Shown: positions 38,301 to 46,024 of the stretch, piece after piece
Position numbering within the stretch: position 1 is the stretch's first letter
Layout: the number at the start of each line of letters is the position of its first letter
Origin: Marthasterias glacialis
Taxonomy: Eukaryota; Echinodermata; Asteroidea; Forcipulatida; Asteriidae
Direction: 5' to 3'
Length of the DNA: 64,000 nt
Assembly (NCBI GenBank): GCA_911728455.2
Contig: OU452219.1
Coordinates: forward strand, 23,495,219 to 23,559,218
Notes under the pieces: generated by a model
Told to the model about the DNA's origin: nothing
Databases searched by the model: none
The model's input: the letters and a program-made list of their open reading frames with translations, nothing else
Translations under genes and position numbers: made by a program

Positions 38301-41300
38301 TACAGAAACAGCAGGGCGTTCCATTTCGGAAGGGGAGTGGCTAATCAGTGCCAAGAGTGAGGGGCAAATTGACTCCACTGAAGGTACACAATAACTTGTT
38401 GATTGAATGGTATTTTGGCTGGCAGCCCATTTCTGCTAAGCAATCATTTTCTGTGCTTTTTCTGCTCAGCATCTGTATGACATTTGTACCAACTCTCTGT
38501 GCATTATTGATGTCTGTAGTTGAAATGTGATACACATTGCAATATATTGTTTAAGAGATGTGTGCAATATAAATGAATGATACCATACTATTCCATTTCA
38601 TTTCAGTGACCAGATGTTAATATACTCCATAAAACTGTATTATTTTAAATTGATTTACATCTATTATCCTCATTTTGTGCTGTGTATTTTTTTCTACAGA
38701 TCATTACAACATCGCTGCCAGTGGATACAAAAATTATTTGTTTGTTTTTTCTTAAAATGTGGATTATCATATTCCTATGTAGTAAGGTTTGCAGTGACAC
38801 CATGTACATTTAAATCTCTCTTATGAGTTGCGGTGGTTCTGTAAAGAACCAGTGGTGGTAACAACTCAACGTTTTTGCCATGCTCTGATCCTCTTCAGTA
38901 GAAAGCCTCACAGCATACTGATCAAAACATTGAGTTGTTACACCACTGGTTCTTTTCAGAATGACCGCAATTCACAAGAGAGAGATTTTATTTGCATAGT
39001 GTTACCTAAAACCTTACTAGATTGTATTTCCACTGTGCAAGGTTTCCAATCCTACTCATGTACGTGGTGTTACTGCAAACCTCACTAGATTGTATCTCCA
39101 CCGTGCAAAGTGTCAAATTCTACTCATGTACATGAATTTACCACAAACCTTACTAGATTGTATTTCCATCCTGCAATATTTCAAATGCTATATATTCCTG
39201 CTCTCTTTCTTTCCCTTATACCCGTGTATTGCAGCTCTTGGTTTCACAGAAAAAGCCCAAAGTATTCAAATATAATCAAATAATGTTTAAATGTGTTGAC
39301 GAGATTTCTCTGTGTTCTTGCATTTATGAGAGCTTGTTTGTTTGTTTGTTTTTGTTGGGGATGTTGGTTTGCTTTAATGCCAGTTATCCAAACCACATTT
39401 TTAGTGCAGAGTAGGGCAGGGTAATAATTAATGCAGTATTCAGCATTGGATTTTTAGTCCATTTTTGTAATTCATTTATTAACAGAACTATCATATTCTT
39501 CTTTTAAACAGCAATATTTATACTATGAAAGTTTCTTTTCATTGTTAGCTTTTACTTATTGATTATTTTATTCTGGTAATCAAATGTATGATATTTTATA
39601 TTTTGATCTTATTATGTAAAGGCCAGGAACTAGTATGTATAACGAGGCATTCAGTACAATATACTGTGTGATAATGTTATTATTGATGTCATGTTAAGGT
39701 GAATGGTGGGATGATCTAGGAATCTAAGCTGTTGTCTGCTGAATGCTTTGGTCTTGTAGTTAGTCCCATTGTTTGAACTATGGTATTATTTGTGTTTTAC
39801 CCATACACCGATGTGTGTTAAGCACTGTATACTCGGCCAGCGGTCTCCCTTAACAGTGGTTCGCTGGCCAAATGCTAGTTAAAATAGCTGAGGATCAGTT
39901 GAAATTCTCTGCAAGATGTCGGGCTGGTTAGTTCAGTGTTGAAAAGCATCCCCTTTTAAGATGAAATATGGAAGACCATGGGAAAAGCTGGTGGACTAGT
40001 GAAATGACAAGCTAACTAGTCCTGCTGGCTAGTCACTAAAAAAGTTAACTGTGCTTCCTGAGTCCTGTGAAAAAAATCCACAGTCATATTACTCGGGTGG
40101 GATTCAAACCCACGACCTTTTCCATTCTAGAGCAGATGTCTTACCACTAGACCACCAAGCTTGCCCGGTAGCTAAAGGCAGTTCGAATCCTCATCCTATC
40201 TTTTAGCAGCAACAGTGTTATTTCACTGAGTAAGTAAGATTTTCTGAACATTTTTGCACTTGTTTCCCTTCCAGATGAGCCAGGAGCTATCGGTCTGCCT
40301 GAAATCTCCTCCTCTACTAGCATTGATAGCACTCTAATGGGAGCTGAGGAACTGGAAAAGGATGTACAGGTATAGGGGTTGGGGAGGGATACTATTACAA
40401 AACTGACTGAATTATAAAAGCATGTACAGTTGGAAAATGTCTTTCCTATTGAAGGATGGAACTTGATTTGTAATTTTTGTGGTATCCTTTGGTCGTTATT
40501 TTGGAATTATGTTTTTTCCAGGATGATGAACTGAGTGAAGGTGAGATATCTCCAGTCAAACGCAGTCCTAGACTCCACACCCGTGACCCTGTCATTGCCA
40601 TGTTAGCCCATATGAGCCAACGCCCCGACCCATCAGCGGGCCCGGCTTACTTCCCATCACAAACCCTCAATAACAATGGCACAAAGAGTCTGGGAGAGGT
40701 TAGTGTCGGTCAGTGCCCTAATTTGACCCCATCTTCTGAGAGGATGCTCTTTAAAGAAGCATACGGAGCCAATCCTCCAGAATTGACCCCGAGGTCAGAG
40801 GTCAGGAGACCCCCTGGAGAGTTCAAAGGTGGTGAGCAAACTGAGGCAGCGAGGCAACAAGTGGATGATTTCACTCTTCGGGTGTCGCATCTTGAGAGGA
40901 CAGACGTTGAGGATGAGGCAGACGAGCCAGACACTGCAGCCACAGGGCAAAATGTGCAGGCTGTGCCCCGTCCTGCCCCAAGAATTATACAGGTCAGTCC
41001 TAGATATGGTGATGTGCAGAGTGTTAGGGGGCCACTTCCATCTACATCTAGGTATTCTCAAAAGTAGCATCTTCAGATGCAAAATCCTTTTTTTGATTCC
41101 ACTGACTCTCATGTTTTGTGCAAAAGTGTACAAGGCACAGGTGACAAGGAAGCCTGTCCATATTATCTGACCCTGGTATTAAATCGTGGTATTTTCAGAT
41201 CCTGATAGTGTGTAAGCTGCATGTACTTTTAACAATGAACAAGAATTTAAAGGCATTGCATACGTTTGGTAATGACTCTGAAAATTTTTGGCAATAAAAA

Positions 41301-42710
41301 CTTACTTGGTAAAAAGTACAGCAGCTTTGGATAGTATAATGCATTTTGAGAAACGTTTCACTTCGAAGTACTGCAGTTATGGAGAAATATATCACTTTTT
41401 ATCACCCAAAAATTTGAATCTGAGAAGCGTTATGGCCGTAACGCTTCTCAGAATGTGTATTCCAATGACGGATACTTCTTCTACGTGAACACAACCGCTC
41501 CAGATTTTTGGTGATATCTCAAAAACGCTGCCACCTTTTGAAATGAAATTTACACAGGTTAGTTTTATGGTATATATCTACAATTATATAGCATTAAGGC
41601 AAACGTACGGTTCAAAAAACCAAAGGTATACTTTGCCTTTAAATCAGTTGGAAAACAAATACAGATAGGAAGAGCATAAGGATGACAAATAATTGCAGTA
41701 AATGTTGTGTTGACTACAGGTTGCAGGGAAGACACTGAGTCCAAGCCCTGAACCTGAAGATGATGATGAACCACATCTGTCAAAGGAAAAATATGAGACA
41801 TTAAGGAGAGGAGGGGATGTGGATGTAGAGCATGGTGAAGAGGAAGATGCTGATGGTGGTATTCGTGGTAGAGGGGGCCTTCCTCCCAGAGCCTCCATTC
41901 CATCAAGTGAGTATCAGAAACACCAACATGGTCCTACAACCTGTATCTTTATTACTCAGATAATTTGTACGAAACAACCTTGACTCGACTGACATAAGCT
42001 AAGGGGACTTTTGGTGAAGCCGGGCACTGTACTTTGTTTGGTTCAGATCATTGGTTGCTAATGGTGGGCTATAAATTCAAATCAGTCTATTTCCAAATTG
42101 TATAAAACAAATGATAATGTACAAATTAAACATGTTTTTTTTTTTTTTTAAATAGATGCAGCATGTAATTATACCATTGCTTTAAAAGTGCATTGTTTGC
42201 AATGTGCTGTCAGTGCATGTTATTTCAGACTTCGTTGGTTAGTTTCTCAATAATACCGTCACCAACTTTTCCCTTTTTTTTTTCGCCACTGCAGACCTTT
42301 TTGGTACACAGACCATGAGTGACCTTGGGTCACGAACCCTGACCCCAGACGCTCTAAACTTAGAAGCGCTCCTCCAATCAGGTTACCTCAGTCAAACTTT
42401 CAGCCAATCAGAAGGAGGCACCAGTGAATTTGAATCCCTGCGACCGATGGGTCAGACCCTGGGATCGACCGGCCCAGCTTTCCACCAGGCACCATACGAT
42501 GACACGCAGAATATCACAGAAGGGTCTGTGGAGCTACCAGAGAGCAGGGACCCTGGGGCTCGGATTCCAGGGATGATGTCGTTCTCGGTGACATTACCCT
42601 CAGCGGTTGAGTCACAGGGGATTGATCTGAGTCAAACTATCAGTGAAGGGGAGATACAGGTCCCGGATACTACAAGTGACGTGTCTGAACTTTCTGGTGG
42701 AGAGCTGTGA
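23254..42710 (+). CDS. TALPID3: TALPID3 (KIAA0586) orthologue, C-terminal portion, 20 exons
   Basis: The coding segments at 23254-23362, 24906-24980, 25966-26034, 27337-27569, 28036-28108, 28325-28576, 29688-29874, 31026-31384, 32041-32148, 32946-33023, 33753-33952, 34444-34562, 35568-35752, 36731-36914, 37186-37411, 38193-38383, 40275-40369, 40522-40992, 41720-41906 and 42295-42710 splice with matching phases at GT-AG borders. They give 1271 residues (numbered from the first whole codon) ending at TGA. TALPID3 is a distal-centriole protein needed for basal-body docking, ciliogenesis and Hedgehog signalling; human mutations cause Joubert syndrome. Recognised blocks, from memory of the human protein, are a helical segment at residues 132-186, the VYGK..YQ..RST.KK.PYL block near 287-310, a LIPM/SEKK..LTVQ block, EQELMARMIS at about 583, and LQLFVDAG at about 628. 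The tail is Pro/Ser/Thr-rich with SEGE motifs. The first exon starts with one base of a split codon, so the N-terminal part (roughly 450-500 residues in human) is missing. Confidence 0.93.
23731..23840 (+). repeat. Dispersed repeat, ggccgttttgacctcattga family
   Basis: Second copy of the repeat at 43421, in the TALPID3 intron after exon 23254. A related 3' fragment (gttgtacataactctgtggg) is at 33636-33686. Confidence 0.72.
24906..24980 (+). CDS. TALPID3: TALPID3 exon (window exon 2)
   Basis: Phase 0-0, 25 codons (residues 37-61), between aacattcag and CAG|gtaaag. Includes VGVVERKAIPSTVSDIHQ. Little conservation with human; supported by phase and splice sites. Confidence 0.8.
25136..25599. 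mobile_element. Possible larger cagtggcgtaaccagg element
   Basis: The left end cagtggcgtaaccagggg matches the terminus of the 13172 element, followed by a C run. A weak right end (ctgccactg) follows a CCCACCCCCGCCC stretch. The right boundary is uncertain. Confidence 0.4.
25966..26034 (+). CDS. TALPID3: TALPID3 exon (window exon 3)
   Basis: Phase 0-0, 23 codons (residues 62-84), between attattcag and CTG|gtaaga. Charged helical start (EAERDWDRLMQRRLEP). Supported by phase and splice sites rather than by strong similarity. Confidence 0.8.
26064..26292. mobile_element. MITE, gtgcccaat...cgggcac
   Basis: Left end gtgcccaatcttttggctat and right end agccatgaaatcgggcac are imperfect inverted repeats with gcttac/gtaagc just inside. 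Starts 30 bp after TALPID3 exon 3. Confidence 0.7.
27337..27569 (+). CDS. TALPID3: TALPID3 exon (window exon 4), conserved helical block
   Basis: Residues 85-161 plus two bases of a split Gly codon. A Pro/Ser-rich lead is followed by a helical block containing LQANLEAVVRAKEQEEFYNY. This matches [20 protein letters not shown] in human TALPID3 and is one of the clearest family matches. Donor GG|gtaagg. Confidence 0.92.
28036..28108 (+). CDS. TALPID3: TALPID3 exon (window exon 5)
   Basis: Completes the split Gly codon and adds 24 codons (residues 163-186). KVGRMIAAIDEEIK continues the helical block and matches KTVDEWIKTISAEIQ in human. Acceptor tttacag, donor AAG|gtaatt. Confidence 0.9.
28325..28576 (+). 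CDS. TALPID3: TALPID3 exon (window exon 6), basic linker
   Basis: Phase 0-0, 84 codons (residues 187-270). Lys/Ser/Thr-rich and probably disordered, e.g. RPIKTGTKKKPVSSR. Corresponds in position and composition to the basic linker after the helical block in human. Acceptor cttcccaaag, donor CCT|gtaagt. Confidence 0.87.
28577..29687 (+). other. TALPID3 intron with a candidate cassette exon
   Basis: A stretch at 28723-28839 has exon-like borders (tctttttag and TTG|gtaaga), is open and has 39 codons in phase 0-0, so it could be included without shifting the frame. Its peptide (e.g. AEWLLILAIPNGNQAIF) is hydrophobic and has no human TALPID3 counterpart. The tRNA-like repeat at 29555 follows. Confidence 0.4.
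29555..29660 (+). mobile_element. tRNA-derived SINE or tRNA relic
   Basis: gggctggatagctcagttgg has a good A box at 29563-29574. The B box ggttcacatcc at 29600-29610 is one change from consensus. The head is shortened and the 3' acceptor stem is not complementary to the 5' end. In the intron before TALPID3 exon 29688. Confidence 0.7.
29688..29874 (+). CDS. TALPID3: TALPID3 exon (window exon 7), VYGK signature
   Basis: Residues 271-332 plus one base. Contains YLTRVYGKALYQMRRSTMKK followed by EPYLKY, matching the human core [20 protein letters not shown]. This is the strongest single family signature in the window. Donor G|gtgagg. Confidence 0.95.
30027..30156. mobile_element. Foldback element, ggactagtcctaact family
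   Basis: Ends ggggtggatttcataaa and tttgtgaaatccacccc are inverted repeats. The interior is made of repeated ctaacttaggactagtc units with ctcgaga. In the TALPID3 intron 29875-31025. Confidence 0.85.
30269..30397. mobile_element. MITE, gctgggcccaatttcatgg
   Basis: Left end gctgggcccaatttcatgg and right end ccatgaaattttgcccagc are inverted repeats, about 129 bp in all. Lies 112 bp after the foldback element at 30027 in the same TALPID3 intron. Confidence 0.8.
31026..31384 (+). CDS. TALPID3: TALPID3 exon (window exon 8)
   Basis: Residues 333-452. Contains KSAKTQTIP (human VKSIRTQTD), QLIPMAVPLG (human HLIPMAILLG), a VETGV-like TGVVKS and VRSEKKPHLTVQ (human MKSEKKDPPQLTVQ). These occur in the same order as in human. 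Acceptor tcaacag, donor CAG|gtaatg. Confidence 0.94.
32041..32148 (+). CDS. TALPID3: TALPID3 exon (window exon 9)
   Basis: Phase 0-0, 36 codons (residues 453-488). Starts HLPPVDIDTEPPSSAS, matching the human VLPSVDIDSISNSSA that follows LTVQ. The ATG inside the acceptor region at 32035 is intronic and not a start. Confidence 0.9.
32946..33023 (+). CDS. TALPID3: TALPID3 exon (window exon 10)
   Basis: Phase 0-0, 26 codons (residues 489-514), e.g. PSQFSHYLAVADEDVE. The 14-bp ttttcggctaattc is tandemly duplicated just upstream, next to the polypyrimidine tract. Acceptor ttctttag, donor GAG|gtaact. Confidence 0.82.
33170..33455 (+). repeat. Two diverged tandem copies of a MITE-like unit
   Basis: gctaagcagagtgtgacgtc...ggtaatattgacaactca at 33230 recurs as gctaagcaaagtgtgatatt...ggcaatattgacaactta at 33368. 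In the TALPID3 intron 33024-33752. Confidence 0.65.
33753..33952 (+). CDS. TALPID3: TALPID3 exon (window exon 11)
   Basis: Residues 515-580 plus two bases of a split Trp codon. RPYHGPPFPP matches KYNGPPFPPV in human, and the helix ending ESKALEW leads into the next exon (human ENSLIQWVEQE). Acceptor atcgcacag, donor TG|gtaagc. Confidence 0.92.
34153..34275. mobile_element. Truncated copy of the 55555 TTAA element
   Basis: Starts TTAAGCCCCAGCTCAACATT and continues through ccttgaaatatg to gatccaaaattagttt, the left half of the element at 55555. No right terminus is seen. In the TALPID3 intron 33953-34443. Confidence 0.75.
34444..34562 (+). CDS. TALPID3: TALPID3 exon (window exon 12)
   Basis: Residues 582-620 with one base at each end. 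IEQELMARMISELY matches VEQEIMSRIISGLF in human; a Ser-rich linker follows. The Trp and Ile codons split by the introns are both restored when spliced. Confidence 0.93.
34765..35070. mobile_element. MITE, ctcatttcagactggcgct ends
   Basis: Left end taacacccgtttcagactgg and right end cagtctgaaatgagtgttac are inverted repeats. CpG-richer interior with a tcgacttctagctcatctag block. In the TALPID3 intron 34563-35567. Confidence 0.8.
35568..35752 (+). CDS. TALPID3: TALPID3 exon (window exon 13), LQLFVDAG block
   Basis: Residues 622-682. [20 protein letters not shown] then REVLEEKVTTVLG matches the human [20 protein letters not shown] then NEALAETIAVMLG. This is a conserved helical module in the C-terminal half. 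Donor CCT|gtaagt. Confidence 0.95.
35753..36730 (+). other. TALPID3 intron, AT-rich
   Basis: Begins with a decayed dispersed repeat (gaagaaacaagtcaccggcc near 35829, also seen near 3800). A direct repeat, tttctatgtggttgat, recurs about 110 bp apart near 36250 and 36360. No exon recognised. Confidence 0.55.
36731..36914 (+). CDS. TALPID3: TALPID3 exon (window exon 14), Pro/Thr-rich
   Basis: Residues 683-743 plus one base. Low-complexity PTPEVTPQPSPVHTPP matches the human PLPTPQPTPPCSP tract following the LQLFVDAG module. Ends with an acidic helix (ETENLEDLARTLDATAS). Confidence 0.9.
37186..37411 (+). CDS. TALPID3: TALPID3 exon (window exon 15), Pro-rich
   Basis: Residues 745-818 plus two bases. 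Pro/Thr/Ser-rich, with TPINTPPPSPPRD and PVPTPQPVSPEPEIEE. It corresponds to the disordered human region that also has TPTTTPPP-like runs. Donor GT|gtaagt. Confidence 0.88.
37649..37832. mobile_element. MITE, gctgcttaagcag family, with (CT)n
   Basis: Ends agggcccactttcatagag and ctctgtgaaattgggcca. A CT dinucleotide run at about 37751-37774 has expanded inside it. In the TALPID3 intron 37412-38192. Confidence 0.8.
37832..37958. mobile_element. MITE, related family, abutting the previous one
   Basis: Ends ggggcttaatttcattgctg and cagcatgataatgggcc form imperfect inverted repeats with gcttac/gtaag subterminal motifs. Directly adjoins the element at 37649. Confidence 0.65.
38193..38383 (+). CDS. 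TALPID3: TALPID3 exon (window exon 16), PT tract and first SEGE
   Basis: Residues 820-882. A dense PT/PS tract (TPTPSLPTPSTPTPSPS) is followed by AGRSISEGEWLIS, matching KPISEGEILFS in human. The SEGE codons lie at 38326-38337. Confidence 0.9.
38780..39019. mobile_element. Foldback element with about 100-bp inverted repeats
   Basis: Begins tagtaaggtttgcagtgaca, then aaatctctc...gagttg and gttctgtaaagaaccagtgg. The same series recurs reversed up to aaaaccttacta. In the TALPID3 intron 38384-40274. Confidence 0.78.
39000..39185 (+). repeat. Tandem repeat of about 68 bp, three copies
   Basis: Units share accttactagattgtatttc and ctactcatgtac. The unit start is the right terminus of the foldback element at 38780, so the array seems to have grown from that terminus. 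Confidence 0.75.
40090..40172 (-). mobile_element. tRNA-derived SINE head, minus strand
   Basis: On the - strand, tggtctagtggta (A-box-like) precedes gggtttgaatccca (B box) with tRNA-like spacing. Flanking sequence suggests a longer dispersed repeat. Lies 100 bp before TALPID3 exon 40275. Confidence 0.65.
40275..40369 (+). CDS. TALPID3: TALPID3 exon (window exon 17)
   Basis: Completes a split Asp codon and adds 31 codons (residues 884-914), Ser-rich then acidic (GAEELEKDVQ). Acceptor cccttccag, donor CAG|gtatag. Confidence 0.83.
40522..40992 (+). CDS. TALPID3: TALPID3 exon (window exon 18), second SEGE
   Basis: Phase 0-0, 157 codons (residues 915-1071). DDELSEGEISP is at the start. LGEVSVGQCPNLTPSSERML matches [20 protein letters not shown] in human. 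I placed the donor at CAG|gtcagt because the next exon then joins in frame. Reading through would stop at 41065-41067. Confidence 0.9.
41247..41642 (+). mobile_element. 396-bp TTAA-ended MITE, copy A
   Basis: Begins TTAAAGGCATTGCATACG and ends GGTATACTTTGCCTTTAA, so it has imperfect terminal inverted repeats and TTAA at both ends, as in piggyBac-type elements. An internal hairpin, gagaagcgtta/taacgcttctc, lies in the middle. It is in the TALPID3 intron between 40992 and 41720. Confidence 0.85.
41720..41906 (+). CDS. TALPID3: TALPID3 exon (window exon 19), acidic
   Basis: Residues 1072-1133 plus one base. Asp/Glu-rich (SPEPEDDDEPH, VEHGEEEDADGG), then a Gly/Arg stretch. The acceptor gactacag lies 77 bp after the end of a TTAA element. 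Confidence 0.85.
42295..42710 (+). CDS. TALPID3: TALPID3 last coding exon, third SEGE and stop
   Basis: Completes a split Asn codon, then residues 1135-1271 and TGA at 42708-42710. Contains LSQTFSQSEG and LSQTISEGEIQVP, and ends DVSELSGGEL. The tail is Ser/Glu-rich and likely disordered. Aligned stretches with the human C terminus are short. Confidence 0.9.
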
Positions 42711-42839
42711 AAAAAAAAGAATTTCTTAAATTGCAGCTGGAAAGATAGGCGAATTCGAAAACATTATTCAGAGGTTTTGATGGAGTTTAGATTCATGTCA
42801 GTATTCATAATGTGCACCTTTTTTCTGTACAAATTTGCA

Positions 42840-42845
42840 AATAAA
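42840..42845 (+). terminator. Likely TALPID3 poly(A) signal
   Basis: An AATAAA hexamer lies 130 bp after the TGA. Further AATAAA copies follow in a tandem repeat at about 42868-42945, so the actual cleavage site may vary. Confidence 0.55.
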
Positions 42846-42865
42846 AATCTGTCAAACCAGTGTAT

Positions 42866-42945
42866 CAATATGTAAATAAATATGCCAATATGTCATATAT
42901 GTAAATAAATATGCAAATGTATCAATATGTAAATAAATATTTAAT
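42866..42945 (+). repeat. Short tandem repeat rich in AATAAA
   Basis: Three diverged copies of a unit containing atatgtaaataaatatgc, just downstream of the TALPID3 stop codon. Each unit carries an AATAAA. Confidence 0.75.
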
Positions 42946-43229
42946 ATTTGATTACGGTGGAATCTGTTGTTGGTCTTTTTCGTTTTTCATTTGTGTGTTT
43001 TGTACAACATCTTTAATACTATACAAGTGTAGGTAGGCATTTGGCGCTGTTCCAAATGGATTTAGTCTTTGTTTTGTTGTTGTTTTGGGGGAGGGACCAA
43101 ACAGTTCTCACAAAATCATCCGTAAAAGTCAAACAAAGTGTTTTTTTATAGAATGCATGTGACTTTTGATGATACCAGACTACTTAGTACCGGTTGATGT
43201 TGATTAAGTTTTCATGCCCTGCCATTTAC

Positions 43230-43355
43230 ATCTCTTGGCCCTTGTTCAAATCCCAATTTGGAACAGAGCCCGACCTGGTGTTATGTTGGGTTTTCAGTAT
43301 CCATCTGATGACATGGTTTTCCCCTCCAACATCATTCTCTGAACATTTTCCTCAT
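43230..43355 (+). mobile_element. Degenerate copy of the 13842 SINE
   Basis: cttgttcaaatcccaa is a decayed B box, followed by gttgggttttcagtatcc and gacatggttttcccctcc, matching the body at 13842. Confidence 0.5.
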
Positions 43356-43420
43356 TGTCTTCTTTTACACAGATTCTATGAGCTACAGCGCTAGTCCATT
43401 TTGCGAAATACAAATGCATG

Positions 43421-43537
43421 ACAATAGAGGGTATGCACAGCCTTTATCTTACAGTAAACGTACGGCCGTTTTGACCTCATTGAGGGCGCTGTTGTACATC
43501 TCTTATGGGACTCCTGACGTCAGACGCATAAAGTCTA
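43421..43537 (+). repeat. Dispersed repeat, ggccgttttgacctcattga family
   Basis: Shares tagagggtatgcac, ggccgttttgacctcattga, ggcgctgttgta, gggactc and gtcagac.cataa with 23731-23840. A 3' fragment lies at 33636-33686. Confidence 0.75.
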
Positions 43538-44991
43538 TTGTCCTTAACTGTTACCCTCTCAAATCCTTCTGTACATATCCTCTTTGCTGAAATGAAGGAC
43601 CGAGGGCAGTAGTCCCAAATAACAATTGCTTATCACCGGGTCAGACATTCCAATCTCATCCAAGTCCAAAGAATTTGGAGTGGAGTGACATAGGAGAGGA
43701 GGATATTGGAGAATTGAGGTTATCTGTAGGCAAAAAGACAGAGGGAGTTGTGTTTTTTTTTAAATGGTTGCATGTACTGAGGATACTAGTAATAATACTA
43801 CCGGAGTCTTATATAGGGCGCGCATCTACCAGCAATTAGGTACTCAAGGCGCTTATTATTGTCATTTTTACGACAGGTTTTTGAAGTTTTGGAATTATGA
43901 GACCCATTTATGTAGCACCCTATAAGGGTTTACAAGGTGCTGCAGCGCAACAGATAATACTGTACCGACCCCATTCACCTGGCGTCATCACCACAATAAT
44001 ACAGGCATGAGATTTCTCAGGATTTTTCCTGATTTCAGGATTTGTCTCAAAATATCCTTGAGACCTCAAATTTTCTTGAAAGAAGTATAACAGTCACCAG
44101 AGGGAGAACTTGGTCCACATTGTGTCCAAACTCAAATGTTTTGTATTTCTGGTGATGCACAGAATCTGTAGACCTCCTGAATTGTAACTTCTGGGATGTC
44201 TAAAATAAAGGGGAACGCGGGCCTGTAAGCCATTTTGAGGAATTTTCACATTTGGTAAATCCGTCCCTGATAATATCTTACTTGCGCCGGTGTGTTAGAC
44301 CTAGGAGTAGGAGACCTGGGCTTGTCGAGACGCAGTTACATGCAATTTGATTCACAGTATTGGATTTCCCAAAATGGCAAACCATAGACAGTAGCCGCAT
44401 GTGACGTCAGTGCATGGGATCACTAGCATCAGATTTCCATGTGATCATGAAACTGTATGCATGAGTAAACACACACACCTTTAATAATCATGAGCATTGA
44501 TCCTAATAAAGATATAACTGTATCCCCATGACAACTATAGGCAATAGCTGAGGGCCATGTTAAGCATTCAAATCCAGCCATGTAGAAAAGACCATGGTTT
44601 CATTAAAAGGTTTATTCTCCAACTGCTGTGTCCTTGGGAGCAAGCAGTCTGCAAAAATGTCTGTTGTGTCTTGGAGAGTAAGAAAGATAATAAGATCTTA
44701 TGTGGTCACTTATGCCATCCTGTGTGCATCTTGCACTGTGGTGCAGTAGAAAATCACTCTTCAGATGTGCATTCTGGGGAGCTGTTTGCAATTACAAAAG
44801 TTGCTTTCTATACGTGTACTTTTAGTTTTTGGTTACTAAAGAATCTTCTATTTTTATTTCAAAAGCCAGAGTTGAAGGATGGAAATAGTGCAAGACTAGT
44901 GAAGAGGAGTGTTGCAGAATAATAAAATAAATTATGTCAGACTCGTACAAATTAAAAAACTGTTTTCAGTATCTTTGAGGAGTTCCACTCC

Positions 44992-45387
44992 TTAAAGGGT
45001 CTGTATACGTTTGGTAATGACTCTGAAAATTTATGGCAATAATAACTCAATTGGTAAGAAGTACAGCAGCTTTGGATAGTATAATGCATTTTGAGAAACG
45101 TTTCACTTCGAAATACTGCAGTTATGGAAAAGTACATCACTTTTTATCCCACCAAAATTTGAATCTGAGAAGCGTTATGGCCGTAACGCTTCTCAGAATG
45201 TGTATTCCAATGACGGATACTTCTTCCGCGTCAACACAACCACTCCAGATTTTTGGTGATATCTCAAAAACGCTGCCACCTTTTGTACTGAAATTTACAC
45301 AGGTTAGTTGTATGGCATATATCTACAATTATATAGCATTAAGGCAAATGTACGGTTCCAAAAACCAAAGGTATACTTTGCCTTTAA
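44992..45387 (+). mobile_element. 396-bp TTAA-ended MITE, copy B
   Basis: Same length, orientation, ends and internal hairpin as copy A at 41247, with scattered substitutions. Lies 2.3 kb beyond the TALPID3 stop codon. Confidence 0.85.
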
Positions 45388-46024
45388 CCCCAACTCCCTA
45401 GGTATTTATGCCTACAGGTGACCTCAATCCTCCCCTCGTATGTCACTCCCATCAAATTGTTTGGACTTGGATAAAAATTGGAATACCTGACCTCAGTCCT
45501 TCTGAATCCATCATTTTCGCAAATAGATGTAGAAGGATTCAGAAGGGTAAGGTATATATTCATGTAAAATATAAGATTACAAGTTTCAGAGACGGAACAC
45601 TTGATACAAACCAACTCGAATATAAACCAATCAATATCATTTTAGATTATTTTAATCCTATTTTATTATCAAAACATGTTGAAAATACATACAACCCTTC
45701 ACTGCTTCCATCACCTTAATATATCTTAATATCGCATATTTTAATCATTAATATACACTATATCAAAGTTACTCCATGAAGTTTGGAAATAAGAAATTTT
45801 GAGATAACACAAGATAAAAGAGTTAATAAATTACTTTGATACCTAAGCTTTACCAAGACGGCAAATTTCCTTTCATAAGAATTCCAGTGGGGGGGGGGGG
45901 TTATTTCTTAAAATATCACTTAGCAGTATTAAGCTGGATACCTGTCACAAGCAATGTAAAGTACATAGTTTGTTGGCCGGTGACCCGTTTCTGATAAGCA
46001 CAAAGGTCCTGTGCTTATATTAGC

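Larger units (their letters stand above)
38384..40274 (+). other. TALPID3 intron rich in repeats
   Basis: Holds the foldback element at 38780, the tandem array to 39185 and the minus-strand SINE at 40090. The 39186-40089 stretch is AT-rich with no recognised feature apart from a short inverted pair, ggccagcg/cgctggcc, near 39837-39876. Confidence 0.6.

Noticed and set aside
39000..39185. CRISPR-like array
   Set aside because: Spaced repeats with similar, not unique, intervening sequence in an animal genome; a degenerate tandem repeat from a transposon end.
40993..41067. Read-through extension of exon 40522
   Set aside because: The frame stays open for 24 codons, but splicing at CAG|gtcagt joins exon 41720 in phase and gives the fuller protein. 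A truncated isoform cannot be excluded.
44557..44922. 121-codon frame after TALPID3
   Set aside because: Cys/His-scattered translation with no family, no splice context and no conserved motif.
45408..45719. 103-codon frame next to the 44992 MITE
   Set aside because: Considered as a retroelement remnant, but no reverse transcriptase, integrase or gag motif could be seen in any frame.
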